A stretch of DNA of 64,000 nt. Origin: Bryobacterales bacterium (GTDB lineage Bacteria > Acidobacteriota > Terriglobia > Bryobacterales > UBA6623). The notes beneath the pieces were generated by a model. The model had not been told where the DNA came from and ran no database searches. It was given only the letters and a program-made list of their open reading frames with translations. The translations under genes were made by a program, and so were the position numbers. Positions 8,860-16,143 of this stretch are shown piece after piece; position 1 is the first letter of the stretch, and each line of letters begins with the position of its first letter. Location: positions 33,245-97,244 of the forward strand of contig JAPPLB010000050.1 in the NCBI GenBank assembly GCA_028819575.1, written 5' to 3'.

Positions 8860-9019
8860 GTCCCGTCGCGGCGTCAGCGGCGCAACGAAGCCCTGGCGGT
8901 CGTATCGTGTGCTTCGACCGTCGCGTAGTGAGAAATACAGGATAGTACCGCCTGCGTGGGTATTCGGCTCACGAATCAAGGCTCCGGGGTTTTTGGGGTC
9001 ACGAATCACGAAACACGAA
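8860..9019. repeat. MITE right-half (copy L) plus 7-mer module
   Basis: The right half of the MITE (CAACGAAGCC...GTGCTTCGACCG...AGTGAGAAATACAGGATA) runs to about 8944. A module with TACCGCCTGCGTGGG (also at about 59535 and 60855) follows, then TTTTTGGGGTCACGAATCACG arrays reaching into the end of the permease gene. Confidence 0.65.
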
Positions 9020-9661
9020 TCACGAGACACGGCCTTTCACGAGCTTCTTCTCAATCAGCCCGAGGCAGAAGTCCGCGCCGAGCGCCATCAGCGCGGCCGG
9101 CACGGCTCCCAGCAGGATGAGGTTCGAGTTGACCGTTTGCAGGCCCCGGTAGATGAAATCCCCCAGCCCCCCGGCGCCGATCAGCGTCGCCACCGTGGCC
9201 ACCCCGACTCCGGTCACCGTGGCCACCCGAAGCCCCGCCATGATCGTGCGCGCCGCCAGCGGCAACTCGACCATGCGCAGGATCTGCCCGTCCGTCATGC
9301 CCATGGCCAGAGCGGCCTCCCGGACGGCGGGGTCCACCTCCTTGATGCCCGTGTAGGTGTTCCGCACGATCGGCAGCAGCGCGTACAGCACCAGGGCGAC
9401 GATGGCCGAACGCGGCCCGATCCCGCCGATGACGGGCAGGGGGATCAGGAAGCCGAACAGCGCCAGGCTGGGAATGGTCTGCACGGCGTTGGTGAAACCA
9501 AGCACCCAGCGCTCGATCTTCGGCTGCCGGGTGAGCAGGATGCCCGCCGGAACGGCGATCGCCGCAGCGATGAACATCGCGGCCCCCACCAGCCAGAAGT
9601 GCTCGCCGATGCGGGCGATAAGCTGCGGTTGGTATTGATCGATGATTTCGGAAAAGGTCAT
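9020..9661 (-). CDS. ABC transporter permease, glycine betaine/choline (OpuBB/ProW) type
   Basis: This 213-residue inner-membrane permease has about five hydrophobic segments and the EAA loop (EVDPAVREAALAMGMTDGQI) that contacts the ATPase. The IGAGGLGDFIYRGL stretch is typical of osmoprotectant permeases. It overlaps the ATPase gene by 4 nt. Its last codons (KGRVS, stop) are encoded by the 7-mer repeat: GGC CGT GTC TCG TGA is the CGAGACACGGCC unit read in reverse. The original C-terminus may therefore have been replaced. No substrate-binding protein is encoded nearby. Confidence 0.85.
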   Translation of the reverse strand: MTFSEIIDQYQPQLIARIGEHFWLVGAAMFIAAAIAVPAGILLTRQPKIERWVLGFTNAVQTIPSLALFGFLIPLPVIGGIGPRSAIVALVLYALLPIVRNTYTGIKEVDPAVREAALAMGMTDGQILRMVELPLAARTIMAGLRVATVTGVGVATVATLIGAGGLGDFIYRGLQTVNSNLILLGAVPAALMALGADFCLGLIEKKLVKGRVS

Positions 9662-10389
9662 GACAGGCTCTCCCGGAAGGCGGCGATGCGCGGGTCGGAC
9701 CCGGTTCGGAACTCCTGAGGCGTCCCCATCCAGACCAGCCGGCCTCCGTCCATGAAACCGATCCGGTCGCCCAGCAGCAGCGCCTCGCGCAGGTCGTGCG
9801 TGACGAACAGGATCGACTTGCCGAGGGTTTTCTGTATGGCGAGAAACTCGCGCTGGATCTCCGCCCGCGTGATCGGATCGAGCGCCCCGAAAGGCTCGTC
9901 CATCAGCAGGATCGGCGGGTCGGCGGCAAGTGCCCGCGCGACCCCGACCCTCTGGCGCTGCCCCCCGGAAAGCTGCTGCGGGTAGCGCGAAAGAACGTCG
10001 GCCGGCAGCCCCACCTTGTCGAGCAGCTCGCGCGTCCGGGCTTCGACCCGGTCGGCTTCCCAGCCCTCCAGCGACGGCAGCAGCGCGATGTTGCGCGCCA
10101 CCGTGAAGTGCGGAAACAGCCCGACCTCCTGGATGACGTATCCGATCCGCCGCCGCAGCCGGATCGGATCCCAGTCCGCGGTGCAGCGGCCCTCGACGAA
10201 GACCTCGCCGGCCGTCGGCATCAGGACATGGTTGACCAGACGCAGCGCCGTCGTCTTGCCCGAGCCGCTGCGGCCCAGCAGAACCACCGTCTCCGCCTTC
10301 CCCACTTCGAACGAGAGAGCGCGAACCAGCGTCGCGCTCCCCACCCGGTACGTCACTTCCGACAGACGGATGGGCGCCTCGCTCGACAT
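9658..10389 (-). CDS. ABC transporter ATP-binding protein, osmoprotectant (OpuCA/ProV) type
   Basis: This 243-residue ATPase has Walker A GRSGSGKT (39-46), a Q-loop (YVIQEVGLFPHFTV), signature LSGGQRQRVGVARAL and Walker B ILLMDEPFGALD. It lacks the C-terminal CBS domains that many OpuCA proteins carry. It energises the permease encoded immediately downstream and so probably imports a quaternary ammonium compound. The ligand is inferred from the permease type. Confidence 0.85.
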   Translation of the reverse strand: MSSEAPIRLSEVTYRVGSATLVRALSFEVGKAETVVLLGRSGSGKTTALRLVNHVLMPTAGEVFVEGRCTADWDPIRLRRRIGYVIQEVGLFPHFTVARNIALLPSLEGWEADRVEARTRELLDKVGLPADVLSRYPQQLSGGQRQRVGVARALAADPPILLMDEPFGALDPITRAEIQREFLAIQKTLGKSILFVTHDLREALLLGDRIGFMDGGRLVWMGTPQEFRTGSDPRIAAFRESLS

Positions 10390-10535
10390 CTCAACGCGGG
10401 TTGCCAGTCTATCACGCGGTCCACGGCTTCATGCCGCGTCCCGCCGCCAACGACCTGGGACGGCTGGGGCCGCTTACTCAACCTGCGAAAAACCGAATGG
10501 CCCGCGCCCGTCGCTGTTAGCTGGCGGCAGCTATG

Positions 10536-10552
10536 GACCAGCGACAATGAAC
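10536..10552 (+). repeat. 17-bp direct repeat, left copy
   Basis: GACCAGCGACAATGAAC is identical to 11193-11209. The pair brackets the two-gene DUF2283 unit (10600-11063). The surrounding 10390-10599 stretch has no supported gene. Confidence 0.55.
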
Positions 10553-10599
10553 GGACATGAAGCACTCCGGAAGATAGTCGTAGGTTTCCGCGCCACGGA

Positions 10600-10815
10600 T
10601 CAACTGACCCTGGCGGAGCGTACGGGCAGCGCCTCGGTCTCCAGCGTGGTCAGGTCAAAGCGCTGGGACGCGTGGTCGATGTCGAAACCGATCACGTCTC
10701 CGGCTGCGTCGAGATCGACGTTCAGCCCGTCCGAGACCTCGCGTGTCTCCGCGCCCGGTCCAGCCTTGAGTTCGACATAGAGACTGTCGGTTTCGGGATA
10801 GTAATGAAGCTTCAT
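10600..10815 (-). CDS. DUF2283 family protein
   Basis: This 71-residue protein reads MKLHYYPETDSLYVELKAGPG then VSDGLNVDLDAAGDVIGFDID, the signature of the DUF2283 family of small proteins. These often travel as the second gene of two-gene modules that look like toxin-antitoxin pairs. The upstream partner overlaps it by 4 nt. No biochemical role is established. Confidence 0.8.
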   Translation of the reverse strand: MKLHYYPETDSLYVELKAGPGAETREVSDGLNVDLDAAGDVIGFDIDHASQRFDLTTLETEALPVRSARVS

Positions 10816-11063
10816 GGCTGGTCCTTTCGAAATCTCCGATCGAAGAAGGCATTGTGGATCGTCTCACCGTCGGTCAGCGTCACAACGCGGAGAATGCGGG
10901 GCTTGGCTTCACCGGGGCGTGTGACCTCGCCCCAGAAGCGAACACGCCCGTCAGGCTGCTCCTCGCGATGGAGCGGAGCGGCGATGATCTCAGCACACCA
11001 AGCCCGATCGATATAGGGACGCTTGGGGAGCACCCGCTCCTCGAAGTATCGCGTCGTCTTCAT
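10812..11063 (-). CDS. Small partner protein of DUF2283 (RelE/DUF4258-like, possible toxin)
   Basis: This 83-residue basic protein has a central beta-rich part (VRFWGEVTRPGEAKPRILRVVTLTDGETIHNAFFDR) reminiscent of small DUF4258/RelE-fold proteins. It is the first gene of a coupled pair; its stop overlaps the DUF2283 start. A toxin role is inferred from size, pairing and the accessory surroundings only. Confidence 0.6.
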   Translation of the reverse strand: MKTTRYFEERVLPKRPYIDRAWCAEIIAAPLHREEQPDGRVRFWGEVTRPGEAKPRILRVVTLTDGETIHNAFFDRRFRKDQP

Positions 11064-11192
11064 GCTATCGCATCACGGACGATAAGTGCTTCGTAAACTC
11101 CAGAAACAAGATAACTTATAAAGGTAATCTCTGGAAAAACCACAAGGAGAGGAAACCTTAACGGCTGGGGACACTACCCGGCGGAGGCTGTC

Positions 11193-11209
11193 GACCAGCG
11201 ACAATGAAC
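11193..11209 (+). repeat. 17-bp direct repeat, right copy
   Basis: GACCAGCGACAATGAAC, as at 10536-10552. This copy overlaps the first possible ATG (11204) of the HigA-like gene, so the left copy may be a relic of the same leader. Confidence 0.55.
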
Positions 11210-11233
11210 ATGAACAGAGAGGCACAGATAGCC

Positions 11234-11527
11234 ATGCCGATGAAGAATCCGCCGCATCCGGGCCGCATCGTCCGGCAGGATTGCATCGAGGCTCTGAATC
11301 TGACCGTGACGAAGACAGCCGAACTTCTCGGCGTGACGCATCGGGCTCTGAACAATCTGGTCAACGAAAAGGCAGTTATTCCCGCCGAAATGGCCATCCT
11401 CCTGGAAAAGCTCGGATGGTCCACCGCCGACCAGTGGATGAGATTGCAGGTCGCCTACAACCTCGCCCAGGCGCGCCTTACGCAGGACCGGATCGAGGTT
11501 GAGCGCTTCGAGCCGCATCCTGTCTGA
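11234..11527 (+). CDS. higA: HigA-family antitoxin (XRE-type HTH)
   Basis: This 97-residue protein begins MPMKNPPHPGRIV, the classic HigA opening, followed by a helix-turn-helix (TVTKTAELLGVTHRALNNLVNEKAVIPAEMAILLEKLGW) and the C-terminal MRLQVAYNLAQAR helix. HigA represses its own operon and neutralises the HigB RNase. No intact higB precedes it; the 140 bp upstream hold no recognisable HigB. It may be orphaned. An upstream in-frame ATG (11204) is an alternative start. Confidence 0.85.
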   Translation: MPMKNPPHPGRIVRQDCIEALNLTVTKTAELLGVTHRALNNLVNEKAVIPAEMAILLEKLGWSTADQWMRLQVAYNLAQARLTQDRIEVERFEPHPV

Positions 11528-11571
11528 GGAAGAAGAGGACCCTGACTTTCTCAACACCTGGGAAGCACGGG

Positions 11572-11625
11572 ATAAGGCCGCCATCACTTCGTTGCGCTTA
11601 CATACCGTACTCGCTGCCCTCAACT
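11572..11625 (-). repeat. Degenerate MITE core fragment
   Basis: GGCCGCCATCACTTCGTTGCGCTTAC matches the inner right part of the MITE in reverse, without the terminal repeats. The rest of 11528-11713 shows no gene. Confidence 0.5.
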
Positions 11626-11713
11626 GAAGACAGACGTTTCAATGTACGCGCTGGGTCCCGTCACGTGAGCCATTTCGGGAGCGATGAATTACTGTCGCAG
11701 ATCTCGATCAGAA

Positions 11714-12511
11714 TCATAATTCGTAAGACCAATCAATATTATTCGAACTTATGATGACGATCCGAGACCAAAAGTCCCTATCTTGAATGCTTTCAAGAAG
11801 GGCTTGTAATTCAGACTCTTCAAGAATTGAAATCGGCATGTGACAAACATGATCGACTAATAGCAACCACCATTCTTTGTAGGCGGTAATCCTGTTTCCC
11901 TTTCTGATTTTGGTTGATTTCTCTGTAACATAGTGCTGAATACTATTGATCAATTCATGTGCCACACCAATACCTTCCCTTCCGGAAACATTCCAGAGTG
12001 AGAATCCGGGGGATGGCATGGAGGTTTCATGCAACTCAAGACATATCCCACACCGTAGGCAGAGGTGCGGGTGGTTGAGAAGATCGAGTTCATCGGCGTG
12101 CTTATCGTAGTTCAGATATTTTGCGTTGAGTTGGTTAATAGTATTGGTATTGTAAGGCCATGTGAGTAGTGAAATCGCCTCACGGATTTGGCTTTCGACA
12201 ACCTTCTTGCTTGGCAATGCTCTTGTGAAATCATATTCACAATTGACAACCCAATCCCTCTCACCGCCAGATGGGCCAATTTTCGCAAGTGTTCCTTTAA
12301 TAGTTTGGCGCAAGGGTATTCGAGAATTTTCCTCGCCTTTGATTCGGCCATCGATCTCGATTCTCTGATTCAATCGCCGCACCTCAACAGCGAAGTCGCT
12401 GTCAACAACATAGTCCGGTGGATCTTTCTTCGCTCGTTCAACGCTTGAGTAGCCTTGAGAATAAAGCCATGTCTTGGCCAAGCTTTCGTCGTCGTTCTCG
12501 TGATTGCTCAC
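11714..12511 (-). CDS. AT-rich unknown protein, possible nuclease-fold, downstream of a dead methylase
   Basis: This 265-residue protein has base composition visibly more AT-rich than any neighbour, which suggests recent transfer. The N-terminal part reads DPPDYVVDSDFAVEVRRLN (about 30-48), a PD...(D/E)xR-like pattern that could be a restriction-type nuclease core, though I cannot confirm the fold. The middle has a paired-cysteine segment (CLRCGIC). It starts with GTG at 12511, and this overlaps by one base the TAG stop of the methylase remnant, so the two were probably co-translated parts of one defence operon. No stop codons interrupt it. Confidence 0.55.
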   Translation of the reverse strand: MSNHENDDESLAKTWLYSQGYSSVERAKKDPPDYVVDSDFAVEVRRLNQRIEIDGRIKGEENSRIPLRQTIKGTLAKIGPSGGERDWVVNCEYDFTRALPSKKVVESQIREAISLLTWPYNTNTINQLNAKYLNYDKHADELDLLNHPHLCLRCGICLELHETSMPSPGFSLWNVSGREGIGVAHELINSIQHYVTEKSTKIRKGNRITAYKEWWLLLVDHVCHMPISILEESELQALLESIQDRDFWSRIVIISSNNIDWSYEL

Positions 12512-13095
12512 TATGTGAATATCGTCTCACATTCCGATACATCGGTAGAGAGCAATATCGCCCCAATCCTTCTCGCGGTATCCGTAAAGTGCTGGACTTC
12601 TTCAGACTTGTACAGACGGCCGAGGATGCCGCGCTCACGGTAAGAGAGCCATTTCTTCAGAACCTGATAACCGCCGAGCTTATAGCGCCAGACGCCGGCA
12701 GGGACATTGAGCTAGAAGGCGTTTCCGTTGAGATACACGTCGAATGTGGTCTCGCCGAGTGCGGACAAGACGCCCATCGGAGCGCTCGTCAGGCGTGAAG
12801 GTACTTTAGGCGATGCGGACCTGGCCGGGTATCACGATATCTCCCGACCTGTAATGTCCCAGCCGGCGGTGACCGCGAAGTCTCCGCCGGCCATGTTGCG
12901 CCCGTGAATCGTGGTGGGTACGGTGATGGCGACGATCTCGGGTCGCAATACTCCCGTCGTCACGCCCGGCACGGGGATTTCAGCGTTGAGCAGGTTCCCG
13001 AGCGGTCCGTAGCTCGACAGCTCGCCGGTCGAGCCGCCCGAGGCCCGCACCTTCCCGAGATCGGCGAAGTACGCCTCCGCCGCCGCCCTCAGCCT
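12511..13095 (-). pseudogene. Remnant of type ISP-like N-6 DNA methylase/restriction enzyme
   Basis: The N-terminal piece (about 13092-12970) reads LRAAAEAYFADLGKVRASGG then GELSSYGPLGNLLNA, matching the start of large type ISP-like methylases. A C-terminal piece on the same strand (12777-12511) reads LGETTFDVYLNGNAF, an in-frame TAG at 12712-12714, then LNVPAGVWRYKLGGYQVLKK, WLSYRERGILGR and HFTDTARRIGAILL, the usual C-terminus. The thousand-residue middle is missing and frames shift between the pieces. It is clearly dead. Family assignment is by remembered motifs. Confidence 0.65.
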
Positions 13096-13099
13096 GCTG

Positions 13100-13240
13100 T
13101 TCGTCCACGCCCTCGCCGTCCTTGAAGCGGAACACAACGCGCCAGTTGCCCGAAACGTGCACGCTCCACTGTCCTGCTCGCTCGTCGTTGCGCATCATTC
13201 TCGCGAGCATTGCTTTGTTATCCGTGCTTCTTATAATGAC
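13100..13240 (-). pseudogene. Internally deleted higB toxin fragment
   Basis: In reverse the frame reads IIRSTDNKA, resembling the HigB start (MIRSF.DK), then after a missing middle RAGQWSVHVSGNWRVVFRFK and DGEGVDE, the HigB C-terminal core. The typical end (DYH) is lost and the frame runs on into the methylase remnant. It is on the opposite strand to the intact HigA-like gene 1.6 kb away, so it is probably from another cassette. Confidence 0.6.
13210..13237 (+). promoter_or_regulatory. Putative promoter upstream of hemH
   Basis: TTGCTT (13210-13215) and TATAAT (13232-13237) are 16 bp apart. It points toward hemH, about 200 bp away. Nothing else in 13241-13449 looks like a gene. Confidence 0.45.
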
Positions 13241-13449
13241 ACTCGGAGGCCGCGCGGCAGGTCGAAGAACCGTTTTCACAGACGTGCGGCGGTCGCCGCC
13301 GCACAAGCATAGCTCAGGTCAACCTCTGAGTACAGAACGGCTTACACGTCCCGGCCCGTGAGCGGACTGGCAGGGAGACGGGATCGCCGGATTCCGAGCC
13401 TCAGCCCACAACGCAGCGGCTCAACTCACGGAACGATCCCATCGCGAGC

Positions 13450-14487
13450 ATGTCCACGACCTACGATGCGTTGTTGATCCTCTCGTTCGGGGGGCCGGAA
13501 CGGCGGGAGGACGTGATCCCCTTCCTGGAGAACGTGCTGCGGGGTCGCAACGTCCCGCGCGAGCGCATGCTGGCCGTCGCCGAGCACTACTACCTCTTCG
13601 GCGGCAGGAGTCCGATCAACGACAACAACCGCGCGCTCATCGCCGCCCTGAAAACCGAGTTCGCCGCCCACCGGATCGACCTGCCGATCTATTGGGGCAA
13701 TCGGAACTGGCATCCGCTGCTGGCCGATACTTTGCGCGCGATGGCTCGTGACGGCGTCCGCCGCGCGCTGGCGTTCGTCACGTCCGCCTACAGCTCGTAC
13801 TCGAGTTGCCGCCAATATCTCGACGACATCGTTCGCGCCCGCGCCGAGATCGGCCCCGCAGCGCCGCAGGTCCACAAGCTGCGCGTCTTCTACAACCATC
13901 CCGGCTTCATCGAACCGATGATCGAGAACGTGGGGAAGGCTCTGGCGCGGTTCCCCGCCGAGGAACGCGCCGCCGTGCCGCTGGTCTTCACCGCGCACAG
14001 CATCCCCGTCTCGATGGCGCGGACGTCCCGTTATGTCGAGCAGCTCGAGGAAGCCTGCCGCCTGGTCGCCGCCGGCGTGGGGCGCAGCGGCGGAACCCTG
14101 GTCTACCAGAGCCGGAGCGGGCCGCCGTCGCAGCCCTGGCTCGAACCGGATATCTGCGACCACCTCCGATCCATCCACCAGGACGGAGTCCGCCAAGTCG
14201 TGGTCATGCCGGTCGGCTTCGTTTCCGATCACATGGAAACGTTGTACGACCTCGACACCGAAGCGAAGGAGCTGTGTGACCGGCTCGGCCTGCGGATGGA
14301 ACGCGCCCCGGCTGTCGGAAACCACCCGAAGTTCGTCTCCATGATCCGCGAACTGGTGCTCGAGAGATTCGACGAGAAACGGGAGAGGCGCTTCCTGGGG
14401 GAACTCGGCCCGAGGCCCGATGTCTGCGCCGAGGACTGCTGCCCCCGGCCCCAGCGACCCGGCGCTGGACCGCCGGGCCGCCAATGA
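13450..14487 (+). CDS. hemH: Ferrochelatase
   Basis: This 345-residue enzyme inserts ferrous iron into porphyrin. ALLILSFGGPERREDVIPFL opens the fold, YWGNRNWHP lies near residue 81, FTAHSIP carries the metal-site His183, YQSRSGPPSQPWLEPDI follows, and VMPVGFVSDHMETLYDLD supplies Glu263. These match the His183/Glu264 pair of the soluble Bacillus enzyme. Motif content resembles the soluble, coproporphyrin-type branch, so the substrate could be coproporphyrin III. No other heme gene adjoins. The stop overlaps a possible 32-codon ORF. Confidence 0.93.
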   Translation: MSTTYDALLILSFGGPERREDVIPFLENVLRGRNVPRERMLAVAEHYYLFGGRSPINDNNRALIAALKTEFAAHRIDLPIYWGNRNWHPLLADTLRAMARDGVRRALAFVTSAYSSYSSCRQYLDDIVRARAEIGPAAPQVHKLRVFYNHPGFIEPMIENVGKALARFPAEERAAVPLVFTAHSIPVSMARTSRYVEQLEEACRLVAAGVGRSGGTLVYQSRSGPPSQPWLEPDICDHLRSIHQDGVRQVVVMPVGFVSDHMETLYDLDTEAKELCDRLGLRMERAPAVGNHPKFVSMIRELVLERFDEKRERRFLGELGPRPDVCAEDCCPRPQRPGAGPPGRQ

Positions 14488-14582
14488 TCGAGGGTTTTCT
14501 GTGGGTGACAGCCGCCCTGCTGACTCTCGCGCACCAATGGTGGCACAAGAACTCGATATGGCGATGCCAACAGATGCGTTAA
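14484..14582 (+). CDS. Possible 32-residue membrane micro-ORF coupled to hemH
   Basis: ATGA at 14484 overlaps the hemH stop, and the frame runs to a TAA at 14580. The product (MIEGFLWVTAALLTLAHQWW then a basic tail) has one hydrophobic segment. The overlap and hydrophobicity are suggestive, but so short a frame could be chance. Confidence 0.3.
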   Translation: MIEGFLWVTAALLTLAHQWWHKNSIWRCQQMR

Positions 14583-14607
14583 AGTGAGGCCGCATCGCAG
14601 GGGCATC

Positions 14608-14853
14608 GTGAGCGCGGAACTGATCGGCATCCTGAGTGTCGGAGTAGCCTTGGTTGGATTGGTGCTTGCCTTGGGCTGTCTGGTATTCAATCTGCAATCC
14701 CGGACAGACAAACGTCTGGATGAATTTGGTAGCGAACTGCGGCGGCTATCGGATCGCCTTTCGCGTCTCGAGGGTCGCGTTTCACGTATCGAGGGCCTGA
14801 TCGAGGGGCTGCTCTTCCAGGAGCGCAAAGCTCCTGAACCGGCGGGAGACTGA
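14608..14853 (+). CDS. Small membrane-anchored coiled-coil protein
   Basis: From the GTG at 14608 it encodes 81 residues: a single N-terminal membrane helix (ELIGILSVGVALVGLVLALG) followed by a heptad-like region (LRRLSDRLSRLEGRVSRIEG) and an acidic tail. Proteins of this plan are common and unassigned. The frame opens at a GTG at 14584, but the shorter start puts the helix at the N-terminus. Same strand as hemH. Confidence 0.6.
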   Translation: MSAELIGILSVGVALVGLVLALGCLVFNLQSRTDKRLDEFGSELRRLSDRLSRLEGRVSRIEGLIEGLLFQERKAPEPAGD

Positions 14854-14935
14854 GCCAACGATCTACGAAAACCCAAGAACAAGCCCAAGAGGCCTTGAGC
14901 GGCTCTCCTGACCACGCCGGTACCGCCGGCTCGGA

Positions 14936-14963
14936 GCGGCCCTCCGCCAAGGCGAAGGGCCGC
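14936..14963. terminator. Hairpin between converging genes
   Basis: GCGGCCCT and AGGGCCGC form an 8-bp stem with a 12-nt loop between the 14853 stop (+) and the 14971 stop (-). There is no clear U tract, so it is a candidate bidirectional 3'-end structure rather than a canonical terminator. Confidence 0.4.
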
Positions 14964-14970
14964 CGGGTTG

Positions 14971-15090
14971 CTACACGATCGGATGGACCACCACGTAGCC
15001 GACCACCATCAACATCGTGAAGGCGACGGCTCCGCCAATCACGCCCCAGGGCGTTCCCGCATTCTCGGCTTGCAGCGAATTCTTGAACAT
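14971..15090 (-). CDS. Tiny single-pass membrane protein (39 residues)
   Basis: MFKNSLQAENAGTPWG then VIGGAVAFTMLMVVGYVVVH encodes one membrane helix and stops at 14971. An AAGGAG box lies 8-9 nt before the ATG, which makes translation likely. It follows another tiny membrane ORF on the same strand by about 50 bp. It could be a small subunit of a respiratory or transport complex, but no partner is in the window. Confidence 0.6.
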   Translation of the reverse strand: MFKNSLQAENAGTPWGVIGGAVAFTMLMVVGYVVVHPIV

Positions 15091-15140
15091 GGCTCATTCT
15101 CCTTTTTTGTGCGCGGCTCTTGAAAGTCAGTACGATGAAC

Positions 15141-15269
15141 CTACGTCCGGTGTTCCCCGGCGGCGGCCCGGTCCTTCTGCGCCTCAGCGAGGTCGACGCT
15201 GAGCGACCACAGGGCGCCGCTCAAACTCAACATCGCCGAGAAAAACAAGACCAGAATCACCGTCTCCAT
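15141..15269 (-). CDS. Tiny single-pass membrane protein (42 residues)
   Basis: METVILVLFFSAMLSLSGAL encodes a membrane helix followed by a charged tail (DLAEAQKDRAAAGEHRT). A strong AAGGAG box sits about 5 nt before the ATG. With the 39-residue ORF downstream it forms a two-gene micro-operon. I do not recognise either product. Confidence 0.55.
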   Translation of the reverse strand: METVILVLFFSAMLSLSGALWSLSVDLAEAQKDRAAAGEHRT

Positions 15270-15456
15270 GGGTTCTCCTTCCGCCGGGTTTCCTGACTAG
15301 CCGTTCCGGCTTTCGGCTTCTGTTTCAACCAACACTGATAAGACGCACAGGGTTGCTGGGACGTTAGCAGAAAGACGGTTAAATCGAAGTAAAAGCAGGC
15401 TTTACATCGTCTTTACAAGAGAGAGAACAGGGCGGGTTTACCTGAATCATCCCCCA

Positions 15457-15533
15457 GGTCAAGCGGCATTGACACCAGTCCGGCGGTTTCCCGCTCGTAT
15501 GATCCGCACGCGGGCGGCGAAAAACTAAAAACT
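15457..15533 (+). repeat. 75-bp hairpin repeat, copy 1
   Basis: GGTCAAGCGGCATTGACA...TTTCCCGCTCGTATGATCC...GGGCGGCGAAAAAC matches copies at 41089, 53090 and 57794. An AT-rich AAAACTA tail leads to the reverse TGA stop of mocA. The rest of 15270-15456 holds no gene and probably carries the promoter of the micro-operon. Confidence 0.7.
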
Positions 15534-15561
15534 AGAAACTAAAAACTGATGTGAATGCATC

Positions 15562-16140
15562 TCAGCGAAGCCGTTCGTACTGCTCGGGAAGGTCGACGTC
15601 GCAGAGAACGCCCGCGTCGTCCACGTCCACGAACAACGTCCGGTCGCGATGCGACCGAATCACGTCTTTCGCCGACGACTCGGGACCGAGTGCGAGGATC
15701 TCGTCAAGCACCTGGCGATTTACGATCACCGGATGACCGCGCCGGCCGCCGTGGAGGGGAATGGCGATGAGCGGTCTTGCCTTCTCCCACTCGCCGATGA
15801 GGATCTCGACGGTCTCCTCCGCCACGGCCGGGTGATCGACCAGCGTAAACAGCGTCGCTTCCGTGTCCGGCGGCAACTCACGGATTCCCGTCTGGAGCGA
15901 AGTCAGCATCCCGGCCTGGTAGTTCGTGTTCACGACCACCCGGGGGCCGCTCGGAACCGCTTGCCGAATGGCGTCCGCGTGATGCCCGAGGACGACAACG
16001 AGAGGTTCCACTCGCGGCTCCAGCAGCGTGATGATGCGTCCCAGGAAGGTCGTCCGGCGGTACTCCAGCAAGGCCTTGTCTCGGCCCATGCGTCGAGACT
16101 CGCCGGCGGAGAGGATGATGCCGGCGGGCTTGCGGCTCAA
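15562..16140 (-). CDS. mocA: MocA-like molybdenum cofactor nucleotidyltransferase
   Basis: This 192-residue MobA-like NTP transferase has AGIILSAGESRRMGRDKALLEY (nucleotide and Lys motif), VVNTNYQAGMLTSLQTGI and LVDHPAV (metal Asp). Together these are typical of MocA, which makes molybdopterin cytosine dinucleotide for xanthine/CO dehydrogenase-type enzymes. It is 3 bp downstream of the XdhC-like gene, as expected for a maturation pair. The oxidoreductase itself is not in the window. Confidence 0.82.
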   Translation of the reverse strand: MSRKPAGIILSAGESRRMGRDKALLEYRRTTFLGRIITLLEPRVEPLVVVLGHHADAIRQAVPSGPRVVVNTNYQAGMLTSLQTGIRELPPDTEATLFTLVDHPAVAEETVEILIGEWEKARPLIAIPLHGGRRGHPVIVNRQVLDEILALGPESSAKDVIRSHRDRTLFVDVDDAGVLCDVDLPEQYERLR

Positions 16141-16143
16141 AGG

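Noticed and set aside
11064..11192. higB upstream of the HigA-like gene
   Set aside because: No frame gives HigB motifs (RLxxLxGxxxxxWSVRINxQWR); the antitoxin appears orphaned.
10390..13400. Prophage or integrative element
   Set aside because: No integrase, att-like tRNA repeat or structural phage gene; the 17-bp repeats are too short and local to define one.
14426..14697. Part of a 423-codon reverse frame over hemH
   Set aside because: Arg/Asp/His-rich composition typical of an antisense shadow; hemH motifs are unambiguous.
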